From assembly GCF_946223165.1 (NCBI RefSeq), contig NZ_CAMIBP010000001.1, forward strand, positions 62,001 through 126,000: a stretch of DNA of 64,000 bases, in the 5' to 3' direction. Below are positions 24,740-32,705 of the stretch, piece by piece. Source of the stretch: an uncultured Corynebacterium sp. (lineage in GTDB: Bacteria > Actinomycetota > Actinomycetes > Mycobacteriales > Mycobacteriaceae). The translations under genes were made by a program, and so were the position numbers. Position 1 is the first letter of the stretch; every line of letters begins with the position of its first letter. The notes under the pieces were generated by a model that saw only the letters and a program-made list of their open reading frames with translations, was not told the DNA's origin and made no database searches.

Positions 24740-24816
24740 ACACGTTGTGCCAACGTGTCGATTTTTTCGGAAATTTTCGACACGTTTGCACGATATGTCG
24801 ATTCCGTCGACACGTT
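24740..24816 (-). promoter_or_regulatory. Array of four AACGTGTCGA-type half-sites before fic
   Basis: AAACACGTT (24738-24746), AACGTGTCGA (24752-24761), TCGACACGTT (24777-24786) and TCGACACGTT (24807-24816) alternate in orientation; the last two are 30 bp apart, three helical turns. ACACGTT-N5-AACGTGT and AACGTGTCGA-N15-TCGACACGTT are inverted repeats. This looks like a cooperative operator for the Fic gene, autoregulated or controlled elsewhere. Confidence 0.6.
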
Positions 24817-24838
24817 GCTTCTGGCAGACAATGACACC

Positions 24839-25148
24839 GTGCTGCTCTTTGACTCCGTCCCCCGCGCCCCGCGCGAGAACACGCCCAGAGTCGCTTTCCT
24901 CCCGAACGCGATTCTGCTGGAGCGGCAGGCGGCGCTGCTACGTGCGCGACGTTCCGCCCGTGCCCGGCCATCTGCGGGACCTCGCCGCTTCTTTGCTTGC
25001 CGATGCCGCCCTCCTCTCACCCGCCCTCCCCGCAACTATGCGGGGGGCGTATCACGGCGTGCCGCGCCTGAACGCGGGAACCCTCCCGGCGGGCTGTGGT
25101 TTGCGGGAGGGTCGGATTAACGTGACGTTTCGTCGGGTGGAAGCGTAG
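24839..25148 (+). pseudogene. Decayed alkB-like gene
   Basis: From the GTG at 24839 one frame encodes LLFDSVPRAPRENTPRVAFLP, matching the start of the intact AlkB at 26451. Near 24945 the homology moves to another frame (VPPVPGHLRDLAASLL, then YHGVPRLNAGTLPAGCGL and RINVTFRRVEA with stop at 25148), matching the end of AlkB. The central part with the iron-binding HxD is missing. So this is an alkB duplicate with a large internal deletion and frameshift. It lies 1.3 kb upstream of the intact gene, same strand. Confidence 0.7.
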
Positions 25149-25176
25149 TTTCGCTTCTAAGGGGATTAGGGGCCGA

Positions 25177-25572
25177 TTACTTTGAGGACAGTGCCTCCGG
25201 GCCCACGGTGAGGGTGACCTTGATGCCTTCAACCGGGACATTAACTGTGAAGGTCTCAGTCTTCGTGCCGCAATGCACGGTGATGGAGTGTTCGCCCGGG
25301 ATCGCCTCAGTCACGATGCGGCCGTCGGCGTCGGTGCGGTGAACTCGTTCCTCGGGGACCCAGTCTGCGTCGTAGGAGCACTTCTGGGGCATACCAATCG
25401 AGTTGACCACGCGGGCCTCGAACTTCGGTCCCTCGATGGTCGGTTGCTCTTCGGTGCCTCCGAGGGTGCCGTTGACGAGCAAACCAATGACCGGAACTAG
25501 GGCAACGATGAGGCCGAGAATGGGCAGGAACTGGTCCTTGATGCGGGGGAACAGAGTATCAAGTGAGAGCAT
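25177..25572 (-). CDS. Membrane-anchored hypothetical protein with beta-rich domain
   Basis: 131-residue protein with one hydrophobic helix (about 17-38) and a C-terminal domain of about 90 residues with two cysteines (QKCSYDADW and VHCGTKTE) that looks like a small beta-sandwich of the carboxypeptidase-regulatory type (DADGRIVTEAIPGEHSITV). GC is lower than neighbours. A GAAAGGAAATC ribosome site precedes the ATG. It sits between the alkB remnant and an SDR remnant, and may have been inserted there. No family is assigned. Confidence 0.6.
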   Translation of the reverse strand: MLSLDTLFPRIKDQFLPILGLIVALVPVIGLLVNGTLGGTEEQPTIEGPKFEARVVNSIGMPQKCSYDADWVPEERVHRTDADGRIVTEAIPGEHSITVHCGTKTETFTVNVPVEGIKVTLTVGPEALSSK

Positions 25573-25637
25573 GATTTCCTTTCGCGAATTTCTACAGTGA
25601 ACTTCCGGCGTCGCTACTCACATTGTTGTCAGAAACA

Positions 25638-25745
25638 CGAGACCGCCGTCGAGGATTGGCAGTGGATGTTCGAGACCAACGTGCTCGGCACCGTGCGCAT
25701 GACGCAGGCGCTGCTGCCACTGCTCGAGGCCGCGCCGGAATCGGC
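25638..25745 (+). pseudogene. SDR gene fragment, duplicate of the 27824 gene
   Basis: The segment encodes ETAVEDWQWMFETNVLG and continues TVRMTQALLPLLEAAPES, nearly identical at protein level and about 85 percent at DNA level to residues 98-130 of the intact SDR at 27824-28555. Nothing before or after it is homologous. It is a short remnant of a second SDR copy. Confidence 0.7.
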
Positions 25746-25749
25746 GAGG

Positions 25750-26397
25750 TTAAGTATTGCCGGGCTGGCCCGCGCCGAAGCCCTCCACGGGGCCGTCGAG
25801 GTCTAGGCGCTCGAGGTTGTCCGTCCCGGTGAGCTGCCGGACGACGCGCCCGGGCTGGCCCAGGACCAGGGAGTTGTCCGGGATATCGCGGGTGACGAGG
25901 GCGCAGGCGCCGATGACGCAATTCTCGCCGATGGTCACGCCCGGCATGACGGTGACATTCGCGCCGAACCACGTGTTCGCGCCGACGGAAATGGGCTTGG
26001 CGATCTCCCAGCCGCCGCGGCGCATCTCATGATCATTGACCGGGTGGCCCACGGTGATGAGTGAGCAGTTCGGGCCGATCATGACGCCGTCGCCCAGCGT
26101 CACCGGTGCCTGGGCCAGAATCGTGGCGCCGAAGTTGATGAACACGCCGCGGCCGACGCGCAGGTTACATCCGTACTCCAGGTTGAGCGGTGTGTGCAGG
26201 CCCGGGACCTGGGAGTCCTCCGGGAGAATCTCGCGCAGCAGTTCCCGCGCGCGCTCGCGGTCCACGTTGCCCAGCTCGTTGAGCTCCTTGACCAGGCGCA
26301 TGGTGCGCGCGTGCTCCTCGCCCGTCGCCGGGAAGCCCGGCAGGTGCCACTGCCCGCCGACCTGCTTGTCTCACGTGCCGTACTGTTCCAGATTCAT
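25750..26397 (-). pseudogene. Maltose/galactoside O-acetyltransferase with early stop codon
   Basis: The reading frame starts at the ATG at 26397 (MNLEQYGT), which follows TACCAT by 7 nt as in other leaderless genes here, but meets TGA at 26373-26371 after eight codons. Past it the frame continues as the acetyltransferase N-terminal cap (HLPGFPATGEEHARTMRLV) and a full left-handed beta-helix with hexapeptide repeats (VTLGDGVMIGPNC, ITVGHPVNDHE, VGANTWFGANVTVMPGVTIG). If translation restarts at the ATG at 26301 a 183-residue protein lacking part of the cap would be made. A read error or a TGG-to-TGA change would both explain it. Confidence 0.65.
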
Positions 26398-26450
26398 GCG
26401 GTCTATGGTAGCGCCCGGGTCCCCGCGGGCGCCGAGAGTAGGATGAGCGC

Positions 26451-27140
26451 ATGCTTTTCGACGTCGAACGCCCTGCCACCAAGGTCGCGCCGGGCGTGGC
26501 GCACCTGCCGGGCTGGCTGGGCATCGGCGAGCAGAAGGCGCTCGTGGAGGAGTTCCGCGCCATCGCGCGCACGGTGGCGGGCACGCCGATGGGGATGTAT
26601 CGTCCGCAGCTCAAGTCGGGACAGATGAGCGTGTATCAGCTGCACGTGGGCCGGTTCTGGCACTACGCCAGCTACCGCTACGTCGACACCATCGAGGGCG
26701 TGCGCGTGCCGCCGATGCCCGACTCGCTCACCGCGCTCGCACCCCGGGCGCTCGCGGCCGCGGCGGCGGTGGCGGACGAGCTGGGGCCGTGGACCGGCGG
26801 CTTCGATCCGGAGATGGCGCTCATCAACTTCTACCCGCCGGGTTCCTCCATGGGCATGCATGTCGATGACTTCGAGGAGTCCGCGGCGCCGGTCATCTCC
26901 CTGTCCATCGGCGACGAGGCGCTGTTCCGCATGGGCGGCACGGACAACCGCACCAAGCCGTGGGACGACGTGACGCTGAGCTCCGGGGATCTCATCGTCT
27001 TCGGCGGTCCGAAGCGCTTCGCGTATCACGGCATCGTGCGGGTCAACGATGGCACGCTGCCCGCCGGTTGTGGCCTGCGCTCCGGACGCATCAACGTCAC
27101 CATCCGGCAGGTCCGCGCGGTGCCCGGTTCCCCGCGCTAG
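26451..27140 (+). CDS. alkB: AlkB-type 2-oxoglutarate/Fe(II) DNA repair dioxygenase
   Basis: 229-residue oxidative demethylase that repairs 1-methyladenine and 3-methylcytosine. Iron ligands are His137 and Asp139 (MHVDDFE) and His193 (AYHGIVR); the 2-oxoglutarate arginine is in SGRINVTIRQ near 215. TAGGAT ends 6 nt before the ATG, a leaderless start divergent from the acetyltransferase 53 bp away. The stop overlaps the convergent lipoprotein gene by 4 nt. A decayed second copy lies upstream at 24839. Confidence 0.9.
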   Translation: MLFDVERPATKVAPGVAHLPGWLGIGEQKALVEEFRAIARTVAGTPMGMYRPQLKSGQMSVYQLHVGRFWHYASYRYVDTIEGVRVPPMPDSLTALAPRALAAAAAVADELGPWTGGFDPEMALINFYPPGSSMGMHVDDFEESAAPVISLSIGDEALFRMGGTDNRTKPWDDVTLSSGDLIVFGGPKRFAYHGIVRVNDGTLPAGCGLRSGRINVTIRQVRAVPGSPR

Positions 27141-27760
27141 GAGCAGGTGAACTGCAGGCTGAACGGCACGGCGGTAATCATGTCGCCGCCGATGCCCTCG
27201 CCGATGATGGAGTACGAGCCGTCGCGCGCCTCGACCTGGAAGGCGTCCGGCTTGGCCGGGTCGTTCATCACGGTGATGTCGGTGCCGGTGGCGTAGGCGA
27301 CGGAGAGCACGGAGTTATCCGCTGCGAGGACGACGTCGAGCGTCGGCACCGAAGGATCGTCGTAGTTGGAGACGTTGAAGTGCACGCCGGTGTCCTCGCG
27401 GGTGCACGTGGCGGTGGCGTTGTTGATCTGCACCGGCTCGTTGTCGATGATGGCCAAGTAGTCCGCTCCGCCCTCGCTTGCCGATGCCGCCTCACCCGCA
27501 CCGTCCGCCGCGGCCGAGGTTGCCGGTGCGTCGCTGGCCGCGGCGTCGGAGGGGGCGGCCTCCGAGCTGGCAGCGGCAGCGCTGGACTCGGCGGCCGTGG
27601 TGGGCGCGGCGGACTCGGCTGCTGAGGTGGCCGGGGCGGCGGACGAGGCGGGCGCGGCTTCATCCTTGGAGGAGGAGCAGGCGGCCAGCGATAGAGCGGT
27701 GGCGCCCGTGAGGACGGCGGCAAGAGTGGTACCAAGAGTGCTACGCAGTGGCTTCATCAT
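27137..27760 (-). CDS. LpqH-like (19-kDa antigen family) lipoprotein
   Basis: 207-residue lipoprotein: signal peptide with lipobox LAAC near residue 26, then an Ala/Ser-rich linker of about 65 residues and a C-terminal domain like mycobacterial LpqH (NNATATCTREDTGVHFNV near residue 110, with the paired final cysteine in LQFTCS). It is anchored on the outer face of the membrane; LpqH proteins are surface antigens of unknown function. TACCCT ends 7 nt before the ATG at 27760. Confidence 0.75.
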   Translation of the reverse strand: MMKPLRSTLGTTLAAVLTGATALSLAACSSSKDEAAPASSAAPATSAAESAAPTTAAESSAAAASSEAAPSDAAASDAPATSAAADGAGEAASASEGGADYLAIIDNEPVQINNATATCTREDTGVHFNVSNYDDPSVPTLDVVLAADNSVLSVAYATGTDITVMNDPAKPDAFQVEARDGSYSIIGEGIGGDMITAVPFSLQFTCS

Positions 27761-27823
27761 GCATCCTAGGGTACCCACCGATTCGGGCAACGGACCAGCA
27801 CGGGACGTCTACACTGGGGGAGC

Positions 27824-28555
27824 ATGACTGAGAATGCAGGGATAACTGGGCAGAAAGTAGCCGTCGTGACTGGCGCGTCGTCGGGTATCGGAGCGGCGTC
27901 GGCGCGGGCGCTGGCGGGCGACGGCTGGCACGTCGTCGTGGGCGCGCGGCGCCTCGACAGGCTGGAGAAGCTGGCGGCGGAGATCGGCGGCGAGGCCCGC
28001 CAGCTCGACGTGACGTCGGATGAGTCGGTCGCGGAGTTTTGCCAGGGTCTCGACCGCGTGGACCTGCTGGTCAACAACGCCGGCGGCGCCCAGGGGCTGG
28101 AGCCGTTGGCCGAGACGGCGATTGAGGACTGGCAGTGGATGTTTGACACGAACGTGCTGGGCACCGTGCGCGTGACGCAGGCCCTGCTTCCTCTGCTCGA
28201 GGCCGCGCCGGACCAGTCCGGCCTCATTATCAACATGGGTTCCGTCGCGGGGTGGAGCGTCTATGCGGGCGGGTCCGCCTACAACGCCGCCAAGCATGGC
28301 GTGCGCGTCATTTCCCGCGCGCTGCGCCTGGAGAATCACAACGTCCGCGTCACCGAGCTGGACCCGGGCCGCGTGGCGACCGAGGAGTTCTCGCTCAACC
28401 GCTTCCGCGGGGATGCCGCGAAGGCGGCCGCGGTCTACGACGGCGAGGTCAACCTCACGGCCGAGGACATCGCCGAGGCGGTGCGCTGGGTGGCCAGCCT
28501 GCCCGCGCACTTCAACATCGACGTCATGACCCTCAAGCCGCGCACGCAGTCCTAA
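27824..28555 (+). CDS. Short-chain dehydrogenase/reductase
   Basis: 243-residue classical SDR of the YdfG-like group (NADP-dependent serine/3-hydroxy acid dehydrogenase type). Cofactor motif VTGASSGIGAASA near residue 16, NNAGG near 83, catalytic Ser in NMGSVAGWS near 137 and YNAAKHG near 151. TACACT lies 8 nt upstream of the ATG. A fragment of a second copy is at 25638. Substrate unknown. Confidence 0.88.
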   Translation: MTENAGITGQKVAVVTGASSGIGAASARALAGDGWHVVVGARRLDRLEKLAAEIGGEARQLDVTSDESVAEFCQGLDRVDLLVNNAGGAQGLEPLAETAIEDWQWMFDTNVLGTVRVTQALLPLLEAAPDQSGLIINMGSVAGWSVYAGGSAYNAAKHGVRVISRALRLENHNVRVTELDPGRVATEEFSLNRFRGDAAKAAAVYDGEVNLTAEDIAEAVRWVASLPAHFNIDVMTLKPRTQS

Positions 28556-28575
28556 AGATCGGTAGCCTTGGCCCC

Positions 28576-28905
28576 ATGATTTTTACGACCACGAACAACG
28601 TTGACGGCTACGAGATCACCCAGTACATCCGCGTCATTGCGGGCGAGACCGTGGTGGGCATCAACTTCCTCAAGGATCTGGGTGCCTCCATCCGCTCCAT
28701 TACGGGCGGCCGCTCTGCCGGCTACGAGGAGGAGGCGGTCCGCGCGCGCGAGACCGCGCTCAACGAGCTGTGGAACCGCGGCATGGAGCTCGGCGCCGAC
28801 GCCGTGGTGGGTATCGCCTTCGACTACTCGCCCATGGGCGCCTCCAATGACATGCTCATGGTCACCGCCACGGGCACGGCCGTCAAGCTGACCCCGAAGA
28901 ACTAG
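28576..28905 (+). CDS. YbjQ/UPF0145 family protein
   Basis: 109-residue protein of the YbjQ family (heavy-metal-binding-like fold, forms pentamers). Recognised by TTNNVDGYEITQYIRVIAGE at the start, the middle FLKDLGASIRSITGGRSAGYE and ELGADAVVGIAFDYSPMG near 75. Function is unknown. TAGCCT ends 7 nt before the ATG. Its stop shares a base with the GTG start of the next gene, so the two are coupled. Confidence 0.85.
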   Translation: MIFTTTNNVDGYEITQYIRVIAGETVVGINFLKDLGASIRSITGGRSAGYEEEAVRARETALNELWNRGMELGADAVVGIAFDYSPMGASNDMLMVTATGTAVKLTPKN

Positions 28906-29801
28906 TGCGGCGCGCCGCTGTCACGCGACTGAGCGCGCTGCTCGGCGCGGCCGCGGTCGCGTTGTCTGGGTGCGCGGCGCCCGCCTACTTGGGCGAGGCT
29001 CCGTTTCCGGCGCAGGATAACGCCTACCCGACACCCGACTATGACACGGTGACGCTGCCCAGCGGGCGCTCGTTCATCGTGCACGTGCCGTCCTCGTATT
29101 CCGCCGCGCGCCCCCTGCCCGTGGTCCTCGGCGTCCACGGCTACCGCGGTACGGATCAGAGCATGTACCGCGACACGACGCTGTATACCGCCGATGCCGT
29201 CACCGTCTTCGCCCTCGGGCGCGACGACGCGTGGGCGCCCGCGCCGTATGCCACGACGACGGTGGAGGAGGACCTGGCCTACATCGACGGCATCCTCGGC
29301 TGGGTGCGCGGCCACTACGCCACCACGGGTGAGGCCTTCGCCGTCGGGTTTTCCAACGGCGGCGGCTTCGTCCACGTGCTCTCGTGCTACCGCGCGGAGA
29401 GCTTCCGGGCGTTCGCCACCGTGTCCGCCGCCAACTACGACGCCGTCGAGGACGGCTGCTCCGGCGCGCCCGGCCGCGCCTACCTCGACATTCACGGCAC
29501 CGCCGATGGCGTCATCGGCTACGACGGCGGCGTGCGCCACGACACGCATTACCTCTCCGTCAATGACGTTCTCGACGTCACCGCTCGGCGCAACGGCTGC
29601 AACCCGTTCCCGCGCCGCCGCACCACCGGTGCGGTGACGCACGAGGAGTGGAACGCCTGCGACGTGCCCACGGAGCACTACCGCATCGCCGGCGGCACCC
29701 ACACCTGGCCCGGCGGCGCGACCGATACATCCGGCCTCGTGCCGGCGCATTGGACCACCCAGACCGTGTTGAGCTTCTTCGGCGTGGGCCAGGTAACCTA
29801 A
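28905..29801 (+). CDS. Secreted esterase lipoprotein (PHB-depolymerase/feruloyl esterase-like)
   Basis: 298-residue exported protein with signal sequence and lipobox ALSGC (Cys23), then an alpha/beta hydrolase of the LpqC/polyhydroxybutyrate depolymerase group: HGYRGTDQ oxyanion region near residue 80, nucleophile GFSNGG near 148, Asp in HGTADGVIGY near 197 and the final His in GGTHTWPGG near 268. Such enzymes cleave aromatic or short-chain esters outside the membrane. Start is the GTG at 28905 overlapping the ybjQ stop. Natural substrate unknown. Confidence 0.8.
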   Translation: MRRAAVTRLSALLGAAAVALSGCAAPAYLGEAPFPAQDNAYPTPDYDTVTLPSGRSFIVHVPSSYSAARPLPVVLGVHGYRGTDQSMYRDTTLYTADAVTVFALGRDDAWAPAPYATTTVEEDLAYIDGILGWVRGHYATTGEAFAVGFSNGGGFVHVLSCYRAESFRAFATVSAANYDAVEDGCSGAPGRAYLDIHGTADGVIGYDGGVRHDTHYLSVNDVLDVTARRNGCNPFPRRRTTGAVTHEEWNACDVPTEHYRIAGGTHTWPGGATDTSGLVPAHWTTQTVLSFFGVGQVT

Positions 29802-29806
29802 CGGGC

Positions 29807-30094
29807 ATGCTAGAAGTCTCAATCAAGGGCGAGTCCATCAAGCTCGGTCAGTTCATCAAGCTGGCCAGCCTCGTCGCCACCGGCGGCGAGGCCAAGGAGC
29901 TCATCGCCTCCGGCGACGTCACAGTCAACGGCTCCACGGTCGAACAGCGCGGCCACACGCTGCACGTGGGCGATGAGGTCTGCATCGGCGACGCCTGCGC
30001 GCGCGTGGCGTCGGCCGACGACGAGGACGACGACTACTTCGACGAGGCCACCGCCGACGACGACTTTGATCCCGAGAAGTGGAGGAACATGTAA
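29807..30094 (+). CDS. S4-domain RNA-binding protein (YaaA/YlmH type)
   Basis: 95-residue protein with an S4 fold (KLGQFIKLASLVATGGEAKELIASGDVTVNG, about residues 11-41) and a strongly acidic tail (DDEDDDYFDEATADDDFDPE). Small S4 proteins of this type bind RNA or ribosomes. The stop TAATG overlaps the ATG of the glyoxalase gene, so both are probably translated together. Confidence 0.82.
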   Translation: MLEVSIKGESIKLGQFIKLASLVATGGEAKELIASGDVTVNGSTVEQRGHTLHVGDEVCIGDACARVASADDEDDDYFDEATADDDFDPEKWRNM

Positions 30095-30927
30095 TGCCCG
30101 CATTCGAAGCCGAAGTGGGCATGCCCTACTGGATCGACCTGACCACCTCGGATCCGCGCAAGTCCGCACGCTTCTACGAGGAGGTCCTGGGCTGGGAGGT
30201 GTCCGCCCTGGGCGAGGCCGACGGCGAGTACCGCATGGCCCGCATCCAAGGCCTGCCCATTGCGGGCTTCATCCCGCAGGACGGCTCCCAGCCGGACACC
30301 TGGGTCACCTACTTCCTCTCCCGCGATATCTCCGCCGACCTGGACCGGGTTGACCAGTTGGGTGGCCGCGTCCTCGTGGATCCCCGCCGCGTCGAGCTGG
30401 GCTACATGGCCCTCGCCATCGATACCGCCGGTGGCATGTTCGGCCTCATTGAGCCGGCCGGCGCCGACCAGTTCGTCGCCGCCGGCGAGCCTGGCACCCC
30501 GGTGTGGCATGAGCTCACCGCCACGGCCAACTTCACCGGCGCCCTGGACTTCTACGGCGAGCTGTTCAACTGGGAAATCCGCGGCATGCAGGATGCCGCG
30601 GCGCTCTCCGGCGACGCGAGCTTCGAGTACGCCACCGCCGAGGAGGACGGCGCGGCCTTTGCCGGCATCTGGAACGCGGCCGGCACATTCCCGCCGCAGG
30701 TCCCCAGCTTCTGGCAGACCTACCTGGGCGTGCGCGACGTGAACGCCGCCGCCGCGAAGGCCGTCGAGCTGGGCGGCGAGATCATCCGCGAGCCCTGGGA
30801 TTCTCCCTTCGGCCGCATGCTGCTCCTCGCGGACTCCACCGGCGCCACCGTCACCCTCTGCGAGGTCGAGGACGCTCCGGAGGATGAGCCCCGCGAGGCC
30901 GACGACATCCTGAACCTCGACGTCTAG
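30094..30927 (+). CDS. Two-domain glyoxalase/bleomycin-resistance (VOC) protein
   Basis: 277-residue protein with tandem VOC domains (about residues 8-125 and 138-260), each beginning with a metal-ligand-type segment (PYWIDLTTSDPRKSARFYEE and VWHELTATANFTGALDFYGE). Similar actinobacterial proteins are annotated as hydroxylases or antibiotic-binding proteins; the real reaction is unknown. Overlaps the S4 gene by one base. Confidence 0.82.
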   Translation: MPAFEAEVGMPYWIDLTTSDPRKSARFYEEVLGWEVSALGEADGEYRMARIQGLPIAGFIPQDGSQPDTWVTYFLSRDISADLDRVDQLGGRVLVDPRRVELGYMALAIDTAGGMFGLIEPAGADQFVAAGEPGTPVWHELTATANFTGALDFYGELFNWEIRGMQDAAALSGDASFEYATAEEDGAAFAGIWNAAGTFPPQVPSFWQTYLGVRDVNAAAAKAVELGGEIIREPWDSPFGRMLLLADSTGATVTLCEVEDAPEDEPREADDILNLDV

Positions 30928-30929
30928 CC

Positions 30930-31148
30930 GTGGCACCTACCGTTGACGCCGTGCGCGCTGTCATTGCCCGCATCCCCGCCGGCAACGTCTCCACGTACGG
31001 CGAGGTGGGGAAGGCGGCATCGGCAAGCCCCCGCTCCGTCGGCTGGGTCCTGCGCGAGCACTGGGACGCCGAGGGCATCCCGTACGTCGGCGCCCGCGCG
31101 GATATGCGCGCGTGCGGGCTCGACGCCGAGGACCTGCGCGCGCTGTGA
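30930..31148 (+). CDS. Truncated MGMT/alkyltransferase-like protein
   Basis: 72-residue protein with the MGMT-fold helix-turn-helix (VRAVIARIPAGNVSTYGEVGKAA, then SPRSVGWVLREHW). Typical alkyltransferase-like proteins are about 100 residues and keep a tryptophan or cysteine active loop (P-W/C-H/x-R-V); that loop is absent, the chain passing from EGIPYVGARAD to the end. It may bind damaged bases without repair, or be degenerate. GTG start 2 nt after the VOC stop; the end overlaps the next GTG (GTGA). Confidence 0.6.
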   Translation: MAPTVDAVRAVIARIPAGNVSTYGEVGKAASASPRSVGWVLREHWDAEGIPYVGARADMRACGLDAEDLRAL

Positions 31149-31489
31149 GGGCGTGGGGATACCTGCTGCTCGCCATCGTGGCCGAGGTCGCCGCGACATT
31201 GTCGCTCAAGGGCGCGCTGACGCACCCGTGGCTGTATGTCGTGGTGGTTGGGGGATACGTCGGCGCGTTTTCTAGCCTCTACCTCGTGCTGCGCGCCGGG
31301 CTGGGCGTGGGGACGGCGTATGGCGTGTGGGGCGCGGTCGGCGTCGTGGCGACCGCCGGGTTCTCGCACGTGCTCTTTGGCGAGTCTCTCACGTGGCCCA
31401 TGCGCGCCGGAATGGCGCTCATCATCGTCGGCGTCGCGTGCGTGGAGCTGGGCTCCGAGGCGCCGGCCGACCCGGAGGCGGCCGCATGA
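31145..31489 (+). CDS. SMR-family multidrug efflux subunit 1
   Basis: 114-residue small multidrug resistance protein with four helices and the essential membrane glutamate in LLAIVAEVAATLSLKGA (Glu14). GTG start overlaps the previous stop. It is paired by an ATGA overlap with a second SMR gene, so the pump is probably a heterodimer like EbrAB or YkkCD, driven by the proton gradient. Confidence 0.87.
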   Translation: MRAWGYLLLAIVAEVAATLSLKGALTHPWLYVVVVGGYVGAFSSLYLVLRAGLGVGTAYGVWGAVGVVATAGFSHVLFGESLTWPMRAGMALIIVGVACVELGSEAPADPEAAA

Positions 31490-31803
31490 GCTGGGTTTTC
31501 TTGCTGCTCGCCATCCTCATCGAGGTGACCGGCACGGTGAGCCTGCAGGCCTCCGCCGTCACCGGACGCCGCGCGTTTCTCCCGCTCACCGCGGTGTGTT
31601 ACGTCGCCTCCTACGGGTTCCTCACCCTCGTGCTGCGCGCCGGCATGGGCCTGGGTGTGGCGTACGGCATCTGGACGGCCGCGGGCGTTGCGCTCACCGC
31701 CGTCGCCTCGCGCGTGCTGTTCGCCGAGCGCTTTACCCCGCTGAAATCCCTGGGCGTCGCGCTGATTATTGGCGGCGTTCTGCTTGTCGAGTTCGGGTCC
31801 TAG
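31486..31803 (+). CDS. SMR-family multidrug efflux subunit 2
   Basis: 105-residue partner of the preceding SMR protein, four helices, with the essential Glu14 in LLLAILIEVTGTVSLQ and the motif YGIWTAAGVALTAVASRVLF. Translationally coupled to subunit 1. Paired SMR proteins insert with opposite topology; subunit 1 ends in an acidic tail and subunit 2 has few charges. Confidence 0.87.
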   Translation: MSWVFLLLAILIEVTGTVSLQASAVTGRRAFLPLTAVCYVASYGFLTLVLRAGMGLGVAYGIWTAAGVALTAVASRVLFAERFTPLKSLGVALIIGGVLLVEFGS

Positions 31804-31829
31804 CGCCCGCGCAGCGTAGGGTAACCCCC

Positions 31830-32705
31830 ATGCGCTCTACCGTTCTCGCCGCTCTGACCCTGTCCGCCGCAACCTTTGCCGCCGGGCTCGCCGCCCCCGC
31901 CGCCACCGCCGGGATCGTCCTCGACCCGGCCGCCGTCCCCTCCCGTACGCAGATCACGCTGCGGTACAGCAACGGCACGGTCGTCTCCACGGCGAACTCC
32001 CACGAGTCCCGCCCGGCGCTCTCGCTGACCAAGCTCTATCTGGGCTATTGGGTCCTGCAGCACGGCTCGGACGCCGACAAGGCCCGCGTCGAGAACATGA
32101 TCCGCTTCTCCGAAGACGCGACGGCCACGGACTTGGACCGCGCCTACCCGCAGGCCATTCCCGAGGTTATCGCGCAGTTCGGCCTCTCCGAGACTGTCTA
32201 CCCGGGCTACTGGGGCAACACCACCACCTCTACTGAGGACATCACCCGGTTTACCGCCGCCATCGTCAACGACCCGGTGGCCGCGCCGCTGGTCAACGGC
32301 ATGCGCACCGCCGCGCCCGTCACCGCAGACGGCTACAAGCAGGACTACGGCACCTCCCAGATCCCCGGCGTCATTGGCACGAAGTTCGGCTGGGACGATG
32401 ACCGCAACGCCGTCAACGCCTCCGTGTCCATTGGTGATGGCTACACCATCGCCGCCAACACGTACGGCAACGCCGGCCAGCTCACCGCAGACGTTCTCGG
32501 CGCCGTGCGCATTGTCGACGACGCCGTCCAGTCTTCCGGCGCCCGCGTGCCCTCTCCGTTTGAGAATCAGGTCATGCCGTACATCCCGGCGCAGTTCCAG
32601 GATCAGGCCCGCGCCAGCATCCGCGGCACCGAGGACTCCATCAACGCTGCCCGCCAGCAGGCGTGTGATGCCCTCGCGCAGGCGGGTTCCTCCAGAGTCT
32701 GCTAG
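31830..32705 (+). CDS. Secreted beta-lactamase-fold serine hydrolase
   Basis: 291-residue protein with a signal peptide (1-28, ending ATAGI) and a penicillin-binding-protein-like domain. The SxxK active site is SLTK near residue 66; a later KFGW resembles the KTG box, changed at two positions. It could be a D,D-carboxypeptidase relative or a related hydrolase. TAGGGT ends 7 nt before the ATG, a leaderless start. The last 4 nt overlap the convergent decayed dehydrogenase gene. Confidence 0.72.
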   Translation: MRSTVLAALTLSAATFAAGLAAPAATAGIVLDPAAVPSRTQITLRYSNGTVVSTANSHESRPALSLTKLYLGYWVLQHGSDADKARVENMIRFSEDATATDLDRAYPQAIPEVIAQFGLSETVYPGYWGNTTTSTEDITRFTAAIVNDPVAAPLVNGMRTAAPVTADGYKQDYGTSQIPGVIGTKFGWDDDRNAVNASVSIGDGYTIAANTYGNAGQLTADVLGAVRIVDDAVQSSGARVPSPFENQVMPYIPAQFQDQARASIRGTEDSINAARQQACDALAQAGSSRVC

